DNA from: Bacillota bacterium
Lineage (GTDB): Bacteria > Bacillota > Clostridia > Acetivibrionales > DSM-2933
Assembly: GCA_023430975.1 (NCBI GenBank)
Contig: JAEYYB010000001.1
Location: 1 to 23,164 of the forward strand
Reading direction: 5' to 3'
Length of the DNA: 23,164 nucleotides
Positions within the stretch are counted from its first letter, which is position 1, and each line of letters begins with the position of its first letter. Under the pieces are notes generated by a model. It made no database searches. It was not told where the DNA came from and saw nothing but the letters and a program-made list of their open reading frames with translations. The position numbers were made by a program, and so were the translations under genes. Of the stretch, positions 1 to 6,596 are shown one piece after another.

Positions 1-128
1 ATCTTGCATTTGGCAGAGCAAAATAACGAACGGTTTAACGTTATTTTGTGATAGACAAATAGCAAGATTAACTGATTTTAATAGATTTGCGACAGACAAA
101 TGTAATAGATTTATCACTTTTAATATAT
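1..128. repeat. Dispersed palindromic repeat family 1, copy A (composite, cut by window edge)
   Basis: This stretch matches the ~103-bp element seen complete at 19741-19843, 21993-22094 and 22706-22808. Bases 1-70 carry the left arm and loop with the hallmark AAATAACGAACG (as AAAATAACGAACG). Bases 79-128 repeat only the loop end and right arm, from ATTTGCGACAGACAAATG to a CACTTTTAATATA end. The right part is almost identical to copy D read on its minus strand. The copy is therefore a composite with a partial internal duplication, and its left terminal repeat lies outside the window. Confidence 0.75.
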
Positions 129-400
129 AGTCTCCGAACTGTAAACCAGCTAATTCTTTAGATTAGCTTAAACTGTGTATGTATTATTAAAGGAATTAGT
201 ATATTTAAAAGTTTTGATATATTAATTCCTTTGTCTTACAGCAAACTCATGATAAATTTTTTATTCTATCGAAACACCCCAGAAAAATCTTAGCTTTGTT
301 TGAATATCTATACAAAAGCGTATCATTACATAGAAAAATAAGCTTAATATTTTATTCAAACAAATTATGATAAATTATATTATTTTAAGGAGGATTAAGT
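129..400. other. Intergenic leader of the X-dockerin gene, with a 16-bp hairpin
   Basis: No gene is visible. A hairpin at 189-232 pairs AAAGGAATTA with TAATTCCTTT and extends inward as GTATAT/ATATAT, giving about 16 bp. Neither side has a run of T longer than three, so it is a weak or bidirectional terminator at best. A 12-base motif, CCGAACTGTAAA at 134-145, recurs at 19899-19910, also just beyond a family 1 repeat. The rest is AT-rich leader ending in the ribosome binding site AAGGAGG at 387-393. I could not find a convincing sigma-A promoter. Confidence 0.5.
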
Positions 401-2380
401 ATGAAGAAACTTTTACCAGGGCTGATCACAGGTGCTATAGTTTTAGCCACATTAATGGTACCTGTAGCAAATCTAAACGTATCCGCGGCGGATGGACAAG
501 GATACAAAATTTCAGGTTACCTAAAACCATCTTTTTCAACAACAAACAAAGACCTATACTCAAACTTCAAGGTTTCAGTATCGGAAAACGGCATGAGTGC
601 TTTGACTGATAACAATGGATACTTTGAAATAGCTAATGTTGCCCCCAGCCAATCAGGATTTACTTTAAAAATAAGCAAAAACGGCTATTTGACACGCACA
701 CTCGCCAACATACCGGGCCAACAAGGAAATATTATTTTTGGTTCGGCCAATTCACCTGTAGATATTGCAGCTGGTGATATTACACAAGATGATACTATTA
801 ATATGAGCGATGTTATGAGTATAGCTAGCAGCTTTAATGCAGTTACAAACGAAGCGAAATATAGTGCCAGTGCTGATATTAACTCAAATGGCTCTATCAA
901 TATGGAGGATGTAATAATTTTAGCAACAGGCTTTGGTCGAACTTCCAGCAGCTATGCAGCAGTAACTCCTACCATAGTTCCGGTTACCCTGGTTACTCCA
1001 ACACCAGTCCCAACAGTAAATCCAAGTGACGCATGGGAATTAAACAAAGGTACAATTAACCTTGGAAGTACAATTACATATACCGGTTCAGGTATATCGG
1101 TCAGCGGTACAACAGTAAATATTACAGCTGGTGGTGATCATACAGTTACAGGTACTTTGTCAAATGGTATGATACGTGTAAATACTACTGAAAGAGTAAA
1201 ATTAAGATTAAGTAATGCAAGTATAACCAACTCATCAGGTCCTGCAATTTATGGTCAAAGTGTGGACAAGTTATTTATTACTTTAGATAAGGGTACTACA
1301 AATACACTTGTTGATGGAAGATCATACAGTGACCAAACGCTCAAAGCGGCATTATTCTGCAATGATGATTTGGAAATTAAAGGTTCTGGAACTTTGAATA
1401 TTACAGGAAATTATAAACATGCAATTTGCAGTGATGATGATATTAATATTGAAAATGGTATAATAAATGTTAAATCCGCTGTAAAAGATGGAATTCATGC
1501 TAACGGATCAATTGATATTACTGGTGGAACATTAAACATTACAGCAACTTCAGATGCTATCCAAAATGAAGATCAAGAAGGAATAACAATTGATGATGGT
1601 ATATTAAATCTATCTGCAGGTGATCAAGGTATAAGATCAAAGACTGGGGTGAGCGTTGCTGGTGGAATAACAATTAATGGTGGAACTATAAACATAACAA
1701 AGGCAAGAGAAGGTATTGCCGCACAATTAATTACTGTAAATGGTGGAACTATTTCTATAATAGCATCTGATGATGGCTTTAATGCTTCTATGGGAGGCGG
1801 TTCATGGTCAAATGACGGAAGTAAGGTAATAATTAATGGTGGATCAATTTATACGAGTGGTCAAACTGGAGATGCACTAGATTCTAATGGTACAATAACA
1901 ATTGCAGGTGGAACAGTTATAGCAGTTGGACCTCAATCTTCACCAAATGTTCCAATTGACTGTAATGGTACGTTTACAGTAACTGGTGGAACAGTACTAG
2001 CTACAGGTCCGGCTATGATGATGGCACAATATCCAGATGGAGCATCTGCACAGTATTCACTAGCTTTAGGTCTTTCGAATTCACAAGCTGCAAATTCAGC
2101 TGTTTGTGTAAAGGATTCAAGCGGAAAAGTACTTCTTATTACTAAACCGGTACGCAACTATATTAATATTCTATTCTCTTCACCTGAAATTAAAAATGGT
2201 TCTACATATACAGTTAGTTACGGTGGAAATGTTTCAGGCGGTACTACAGTGAACGGAGTTATAACCGGAGGTACTTATAGTGGTGGAACATCAACAAATA
2301 TAACAATTAACAAGTCTCCAACAACTGCAGTTAACTGGAACAGTGGCGGTTTCCCTGGCGGGGGTTGGCCAACTTGGTAA
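401..2380 (+). CDS. Secreted X-module/type II-like dockerin protein with Cthe_2159-type carbohydrate-binding beta-helix
   Basis: A 659-residue exported protein. Residues 1-29 form a signal peptide (MKKLL start, hydrophobic core, cleavage near VSA-AD). Residues 35-122 resemble the X-module that precedes the type II dockerin of scaffoldin CipA (VSGY-like start, TDNNGYFEI, LKISKNGYLTR). Residues 125-185 are a dockerin with two calcium loops, DITQDDTINMSD and DINSNGSINMED. A Thr/Pro linker (189-209) leads to a long region of GGT-rich beta-strand repeats, as in the Cthe_2159 family, whose namesake binds polygalacturonate. The tail (SGGFPGGGWPTW) is Gly-rich. The role inferred is a carbohydrate-binding protein docked on type II cohesins at the cell surface rather than on CipA. 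No catalytic domain is seen. The ATG follows AAGGAGG by 7 bases. The gene stands alone and ends at a strong terminator. Confidence 0.85.
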   Translation: MKKLLPGLITGAIVLATLMVPVANLNVSAADGQGYKISGYLKPSFSTTNKDLYSNFKVSVSENGMSALTDNNGYFEIANVAPSQSGFTLKISKNGYLTRTLANIPGQQGNIIFGSANSPVDIAAGDITQDDTINMSDVMSIASSFNAVTNEAKYSASADINSNGSINMEDVIILATGFGRTSSSYAAVTPTIVPVTLVTPTPVPTVNPSDAWELNKGTINLGSTITYTGSGISVSGTTVNITAGGDHTVTGTLSNGMIRVNTTERVKLRLSNASITNSSGPAIYGQSVDKLFITLDKGTTNTLVDGRSYSDQTLKAALFCNDDLEIKGSGTLNITGNYKHAICSDDDINIENGIINVKSAVKDGIHANGSIDITGGTLNITATSDAIQNEDQEGITIDDGILNLSAGDQGIRSKTGVSVAGGITINGGTINITKAREGIAAQLITVNGGTISIIASDDGFNASMGGGSWSNDGSKVIINGGSIYTSGQTGDALDSNGTITIAGGTVIAVGPQSSPNVPIDCNGTFTVTGGTVLATGPAMMMAQYPDGASAQYSLALGLSNSQAANSAVCVKDSSGKVLLITKPVRNYINILFSSPEIKNGSTYTVSYGGNVSGGTTVNGVITGGTYSGGTSTNITINKSPTTAVNWNSGGFPGGGWPTW

Positions 2381-2406
2381 TCTTCTTAATAGGAACTCTT
2401 TAGTAT

Positions 2407-2449
2407 AAATAGAAGGCATTAGTCGAAAGACTGGTTCCTTCTATTTTTT
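2407..2449 (+). terminator. Intrinsic terminator of the X-dockerin gene
   Basis: AAATAGAAGG pairs with CCTTCTATTT. An inner AGTC/GACT stem is closed by a GAAA tetraloop, and six T follow. It lies 26 bases after the stop codon. It could also act on transcripts coming from the opposite strand. Confidence 0.85.
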
Positions 2450-2451
2450 AT

Positions 2452-2590
2452 ATCATTATTGAAAATGGTGTAATTGATGTTATTTTTATAACCAAACCGA
2501 AACGCAACTTCTATTCAATTGTATTCTCTTCGCCTGAATTAAAACAAGGCTCCGCATACCCACTATACAGGCGGAACTGTCTCCCTTTTT
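2452..2590 (+). pseudogene. Decayed fragment of a second Cthe_2159-type gene
   Basis: Read from 2452, this stretch translates to IIIENGVIDV followed by FITKPKRNFYSIVFSSPEL and KQGSAYP. The first part matches INIENGIINV of the intact gene upstream (about 1441-1470). The second matches its 3' part (LLITKPVRNYINILFSSPEI, KNGSTYT; about 2130-2215). The middle, about 220 codons in the intact gene, is gone, and no start or signal peptide remains. It is a relic of a tandem paralogue or of a duplication after the terminator. It runs up to the end of the convergent penicillin-binding protein gene. Confidence 0.7.
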
Positions 2591-2607
2591 CTTACATACA
2601 AATCTCT

Positions 2608-4023
2608 TCATCTCTCTATATAATCCTTCATGATCTTCCCTGCTATTGGAGCAGAAACGCTTCCCCCTGACCCTCCGCTGTATTCCACTATTACTGCTAC
2701 TGCTATTTTAGGGTTATCTGCCGGAGCAAAACCTATAAACCAGGCATGTTCCTTATTTGCACCATTTACCGTAAGCTCATTTTCCGCTGTTCCGGTTTTT
2801 CCTGCTACATTGATGCCTTTTATAGCAGCACTCTTTCCGGTTCCCTCTTTAACAACGCTGATCATCATATTTTTTACCTTTTTTGCGGCATCAGCATTAA
2901 AAGCATTGCCTAACTTTTCCGGAGCCCATTTTTTCACATCTTTCCCATTAGGATCTACAACCCTGTTAACCAGCATTGGCTTCATCATCACACCATAATT
3001 TGCGATACTCGAAGCCAGCATTGCCATATGAAGCGGGGTAACCAGTATTTTCCCCTGTCCTATCGCTACAGATGCCATATCTGTCTTCCCCATTCTGGTA
3101 TACGGGAAAGTACTCTTTTTAAAAGGAATATCAAAGGCTATATTCTTTTCCATCCCGATACGGTTTGCCATGTCCCTTATATTCTTTTCTCCCAGCTTTA
3201 CTCCAATTTGAGAAAATGCTACATTGCTTGATACAACAAGGGCCTTTTCCAGGTCTATTTTTCCATAAGCCTTCTTATTACTGTTATCAAAATTTTTACC
3301 GTCAATATTCACAGTCCCTTTATCATTAAAGGTAATATTGTCCAGACCGTTTTCCAGTGCAGTTGCAGCTATGGCAACTTTAAAAGTTGATCCAGGTGCA
3401 TAGAGGCCTTGAGTAGCTCTTGGCAGAAACGGACTGTCTTCCGAATCCACAAGCTCCTTCCACTTTTCTGTAAGAGCACGGTTATTTGGATCAAACCCAG
3501 GCTTGCTTAACATTGCTAATATCTCACCTGTTCTAGGATTCATCGCAACCACAGCACCCTTTTTTGCCCCTAACAGATCATTCGCAAGCTTCTGAAGCTT
3601 ATTATCAATGGTCAGGTATAGATTGTTTCCAACTTTTTTGCCATTTAACAAGTTATTGCTAATTCCCATAACCGATCTTAATTCACTTATATCCAATAAA
3701 TAATTGTTATACTTTTGTTCAATGAGTGCCCTTCCATATACTTCCGAGTTGTAGCCTATAACATGGCTGTACAAACTACCGAAAGGGTACTTCCTTTGCC
3801 ATTTCCCCTTTATATTTGTGCTTTCAGCCAAAACCACACCATTTCTATCGTAGATATCCCCTCTTTTTGTATCGTCCTCCTTCAACTGCTGCCTGCGGTT
3901 AAATGAACTGGACTCAATCTTCTTTCCGGTAAATAGCTGGAAATATGTCAGGTATGCCATAAGGCTAAAGAAGAAAGCACACATAAATATTAAAACATGG
4001 ATAATCTTATTGTTCCTCTGCAT
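2608..4023 (-). CDS. Class B penicillin-binding protein (peptidoglycan D,D-transpeptidase)
   Basis: A 471-residue single-pass membrane enzyme that cross-links peptidoglycan outside the membrane. An N-terminal anchor spans about residues 8-30. A short pedestal with the class B marker RGDIYDRNG (residues 54-62) follows. The transpeptidase motifs are STFK (nucleophile Ser212, Lys215), SSN (265-267) and KTG (409-411). It is shorter than FtsI and lacks PASTA repeats, resembling the PbpA partners of RodA-like proteins. The ATG is preceded by GAGGAGG and lies inside the end of the SEDS gene (17-base overlap), so the two are translationally coupled. SEDS proteins and class B PBPs work as polymerase/cross-linker pairs, so this is probably the cognate partner. 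Whether it serves elongation, division or sporulation cannot be told from sequence. Confidence 0.93.
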   Translation of the reverse strand: MQRNNKIIHVLIFMCAFFFSLMAYLTYFQLFTGKKIESSSFNRRQQLKEDDTKRGDIYDRNGVVLAESTNIKGKWQRKYPFGSLYSHVIGYNSEVYGRALIEQKYNNYLLDISELRSVMGISNNLLNGKKVGNNLYLTIDNKLQKLANDLLGAKKGAVVAMNPRTGEILAMLSKPGFDPNNRALTEKWKELVDSEDSPFLPRATQGLYAPGSTFKVAIAATALENGLDNITFNDKGTVNIDGKNFDNSNKKAYGKIDLEKALVVSSNVAFSQIGVKLGEKNIRDMANRIGMEKNIAFDIPFKKSTFPYTRMGKTDMASVAIGQGKILVTPLHMAMLASSIANYGVMMKPMLVNRVVDPNGKDVKKWAPEKLGNAFNADAAKKVKNMMISVVKEGTGKSAAIKGINVAGKTGTAENELTVNGANKEHAWFIGFAPADNPKIAVAVIVEYSGGSGGSVSAPIAGKIMKDYIER

Positions 4024-5296
4024 CAGCAGTCTCCTCCTCTCCAGAGTAAGACTCTTTAGATAAAGCCTGAAGTATTCCTAATGCTATAAACCCCGATACC
4101 AAAGAACTCCCTCCATAGCTTATGAATGGAAGAGTAATTCCGGTCAGAGGTATAAGGTTTATTACTCCTCCTATGATTATAAATGTCTGGAATCCAAACA
4201 TCACTGTAATACCTAACGCAACCACCTTCTTAAACAAATCCTTAATATACAGTGCAATTTTAAACCCTCTATAGACCAGCAAAAAATACAGCAAAATGAC
4301 CGCTATCCCGCCAAATGTGCCCAGTTCCTCACAAATAGCTGAAAATATAAAATCCGTTTTAACCTCCGGTATCAAGTATGGATTGCCCAAGCCTATACCC
4401 CTGCCGAAAAAACCTCCGGCACCTATGGCAAACATGGATTGGGTTATTTGGTAGCCCCTGCCTGCAGCATCAGCCCAAGGGTCTAACCACATCTGCACCC
4501 TTATTTTTATGTGGTGGACAAAAAAGTATCCTCCAACCCCGCCAATTGCTGCAGCAGCACCGTTAAGCAAAAGCAGCCTGATATCATTATCAAAGACATA
4601 TAGCACCATGAAAAATATTAAAAATAACAGAAGTGCCGTCCCCCATTCCTTCTGGAGAACTAAAAAGCCTATGTATGAATAAACCATAAGGAAAAGTACA
4701 ATCTTACTTTTGAGCTTGATGTTATCTAATTTCCATTTTAGATTCACAGACTTATAATTTAGTATAAGCTGTTCAGAGTTCTTAAAATAGCAAGCAATTG
4801 TCAAAACAAACAAAATCTTAATTATTTCTGACGGCTGAAAGCTATATCCCCCAATCAATATCCAGTTTCTCGACCCGTTAATGCTGCTGCCAATTGCCAG
4901 TGTTGCCATAAATAGCATTATTGAAGCGGCATAATAGTAAAACATCAGCTTATCCCTGATCTTTACTTTTCCATATATATAATAGCTCATAAAGAATAAT
5001 GCTATTCCAATCACAAGCCATAATATCTGTTTAAAGCCTCTGTCCTGATCCAAACGGTAGATCATTAAAACACCGAGGCTGGCAAGCATTGCAACCACCA
5101 AAAACAAATACTCGTCACCCATGTCTTTTTTGACAATAAAGAAATACGACAAGCATATGAGTGCTGTTACGATAAATCCTTCCAGCAATACCATCTCATC
5201 ATATGGCTTCTTATAATAATATAATAATCCGAACGCCAGAATATTGGCCAAAACAAGCATATTTACAGGGCGTTTCAAGCTCAGCAACTTCAGCAT
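4007..5296 (-). CDS. SEDS-family peptidoglycan glycosyltransferase (FtsW/RodA/SpoVE family)
   Basis: A 429-residue polytopic membrane protein with about ten helices. Family landmarks are present in order: SFQPSEIIKILFVL (152-165), the LDPWADAAGRGYQ loop (271-283), AIGAGGFFGRGIG (290-302), TDFIFSAICEELG (314-326) and PFISYGGSS (390-398). SEDS proteins polymerise glycan strands from lipid II. The extracellular-loop motif normally reading PDLGTA, whose Asp is essential in studied RodA/FtsW proteins, here reads KEWGTA with Glu217 at the Asp position. The cytoplasmic tail is acidic (EEETADAEE). GGAAGG precedes the ATG. The gene starts 9 bases after the FHA gene and overlaps the PBP gene. Assignment to RodA or FtsW is not safe. 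Confidence 0.92.
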   Translation of the reverse strand: MLKLLSLKRPVNMLVLANILAFGLLYYYKKPYDEMVLLEGFIVTALICLSYFFIVKKDMGDEYLFLVVAMLASLGVLMIYRLDQDRGFKQILWLVIGIALFFMSYYIYGKVKIRDKLMFYYYAASIMLFMATLAIGSSINGSRNWILIGGYSFQPSEIIKILFVLTIACYFKNSEQLILNYKSVNLKWKLDNIKLKSKIVLFLMVYSYIGFLVLQKEWGTALLLFLIFFMVLYVFDNDIRLLLLNGAAAAIGGVGGYFFVHHIKIRVQMWLDPWADAAGRGYQITQSMFAIGAGGFFGRGIGLGNPYLIPEVKTDFIFSAICEELGTFGGIAVILLYFLLVYRGFKIALYIKDLFKKVVALGITVMFGFQTFIIIGGVINLIPLTGITLPFISYGGSSLVSGFIALGILQALSKESYSGEEETADAEEQ

Positions 5297-5305
5297 TTTC
5301 CTTCC

Positions 5306-5749
5306 CTACCCTCCATGAACAAATAGAAAATCAACTTGCCCAATACGAACTTTATCGCCGTCTTTTAATGGCAGAGCAGCGTTTTTTACTTCCCTGCCGT
5401 TGACAAATGTACCGTTTGTACTGCCAAGATCCTCTATGAAATACATTCTATCCTTATATGAAAACCTTGCATGCTTTGTGGACATATAAGGATCCTTTAT
5501 AATAATTTTGTTTTTAGCCGAACGCCCAATATCCACATCCTTGCCAAGCATATAAATTTCCTCTATTTTAAAATCAAACTGTTCTCTTATATTTATAAGC
5601 TTCAGGTATGGTAGGTTTTTCTTAATCTCAAACTTTTGACTGCTGGCAGACTTTATATCGAGATAAATCAGTCGTATCACACCATAAATAAACAGATATA
5701 TAACAGTCACAAATAAATATTTGAGCAGCGAAGAAAGTATCTCAAACAT
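5306..5749 (-). CDS. Membrane-anchored FHA-domain protein
   Basis: FHA domains bind phosphothreonine peptides made by Ser/Thr kinases. The 147-residue protein has one membrane helix near its start (about residues 8-30) and a C-terminal cytoplasmic FHA domain (about 65-147). The core binding residues are present: GRS (75-77), ST-KH (90-93) and STNGTFVNG (110-118). I chose the ATG at 5749 because AGGAGG lies 9 bases upstream. An in-frame ATG at 5776 would add nine residues but places that ribosome binding site inside the gene and has none of its own. It is first in a probable operon with the SEDS and PBP genes. FHA-rodA-pbpA clusters also occur in Actinobacteria with kinase and phosphatase genes, but no kinase or phosphatase gene is present in this window. 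A role in coupling phosphorylation to wall synthesis is inferred. Confidence 0.88.
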   Translation of the reverse strand: MFEILSSLLKYLFVTVIYLFIYGVIRLIYLDIKSASSQKFEIKKNLPYLKLINIREQFDFKIEEIYMLGKDVDIGRSAKNKIIIKDPYMSTKHARFSYKDRMYFIEDLGSTNGTFVNGREVKNAALPLKDGDKVRIGQVDFLFVHGG

Positions 5750-5786
5750 CTCTTGATTCCTCCTATTCCAAAACATTACTAACCCT

Positions 5787-5846
5787 GGCCATGATCAAAA
5801 AATAACTTCCGCTATGAATTTCGCTAAGTAATTTTTCATTCATGCC
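5787..5846. repeat. Palindromic repeat family 2, copy a (short, diverged)
   Basis: The left arm GGCCATGATC plus AAAAAATAACTTCC pairs imperfectly with AAGTAATTTTTCATTCATGCC. The loop CTATGAATTTCGCT resembles the CGTATGATTTCGCT of the longer copy at 16514-16611. It sits between the yqxD-family gene and the FHA gene. Confidence 0.6.
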
Positions 5847-5858
5847 TATAAATCAATT

Positions 5859-6290
5859 CTATTCTTTTACCAATCGCTTTAATGCCTCTTCAAACCTCTG
5901 GTCATCCTCTGCTGTCCTTTTTCCAGGACCTGATACTCTGCCCTTTGCCCGCCTTACTTTCTGTGAAATATGCCTTTCAAACAGCAGCCTGTCAATATTA
6001 TCGTTGGAGTAAATAAGGCCATTTTGATTTATGGCATTTGCCCCCTTGCCCAAAGCCAGAGCTGCCACACCAAAATCCTGAGTCACAACAATATCTCCCT
6101 TTGATACCTTGTTTATTAACGCAATATCAACCGAATCACGGCCTTTATCTACTGTAATTGTCTTTGAATATCCATCATCCAATATATGACTGGTATCAAT
6201 GAACATAAAAACATTTATGTTTTTTTCTTTTGCAATTCTGACTATAATACTCTTAACAGGGCATGCATCTGCATCAACCAATATATTCAT
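5859..6290 (-). CDS. yqxD: YaiI/YqxD family protein (UPF0178, PIN-like fold)
   Basis: A 143-residue protein matching the widespread UPF0178 family along its full usual length. The N-terminus MNILVDADACPVKSII carries the conserved acidic residues. The central DIVVTQDFGVAALAL and the C-terminal GPGKRTAEDDQRFEEAL are also typical. The family is predicted to have a PIN/NYN-like nuclease fold, but the substrate is not established. The ATG has only a weak AAGGG element about 11 bases upstream. It could be cotranscribed with the FHA-SEDS-PBP genes, but a family 2 palindrome separates them, so a functional link is doubtful. Confidence 0.85.
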   Translation of the reverse strand: MNILVDADACPVKSIIVRIAKEKNINVFMFIDTSHILDDGYSKTITVDKGRDSVDIALINKVSKGDIVVTQDFGVAALALGKGANAINQNGLIYSNDNIDRLLFERHISQKVRRAKGRVSGPGKRTAEDDQRFEEALKRLVKE

Positions 6291-6320
6291 AAAACCATAA
6301 TCCCTTTCAGACTTTCTCCA

Positions 6321-6429
6321 ACTTAGTAATGGCTAAGAATAACAAACCATTCTCGTCGCCCAAAACCCCGTTAAATCGTCGGGATTTTGTCCTTGAGAAT
6401 AGGTCGTTATTTCTAAGGCATTACTTAGT
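6321..6429. repeat. Palindromic repeat family 3, copy a (~109 bp)
   Basis: The whole unit folds as one imperfect hairpin. Arms begin ACTTAGTAATGGCTAAG and end CTAAGGCATTACTTAGT. Inner blocks also pair: ATAACAAACCATTCTC with GAGAATAGGTCGTTAT, and CCAAAACCCCG with CGGGATTTTG. It shares its right end with the left end of the next copy. It lies between the yqxD-family gene and topB and encodes no protein. Confidence 0.75.
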
Positions 6430-6488
6430 AATGGCTAAGAATAACATACGATTCTCATCGTCCTAAAGAATTTCTAAGTCATTTCTTA
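6423..6488. repeat. Palindromic repeat family 3, copy b (shortened)
   Basis: This begins with the same block as copy a (ACTTAGTAATGGCTAAGAAT, then AACATACGATTCTC, TCGTCC) and ends in TTTCTAAGTCATTTCTTA. The centre of the palindrome is deleted. It is head to tail with copy a and overlaps it by the shared terminal bases. Confidence 0.65.
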
Positions 6489-6527
6489 TTATAACGTAAT
6501 ATTTCCAGAAATATAAGGTGTTATCAC

Positions 6528-6556
6528 TTGAAAATCCTCTATTCATTATTTATAAT
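6528..6556 (+). promoter_or_regulatory. Sigma-A-type promoter of topB
   Basis: A -35 of TTGAAA (6528-6533), a 17-base spacer and a perfect -10 TATAAT (6551-6556). The predicted start is about 35 bases upstream of the topB start codon. Confidence 0.7.
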
Positions 6557-6596
6557 TGATAGAGCAATTAATCTTTTACCATGAGGGAGATAATAA

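Noticed and set aside
241..330. SigI-type promoter upstream of the X-dockerin gene
   Set aside because: A CACCCCAGAAAA stretch is suggestive, but the only CGAA lies upstream of it rather than at a -10 distance, and I am not certain of the consensus.
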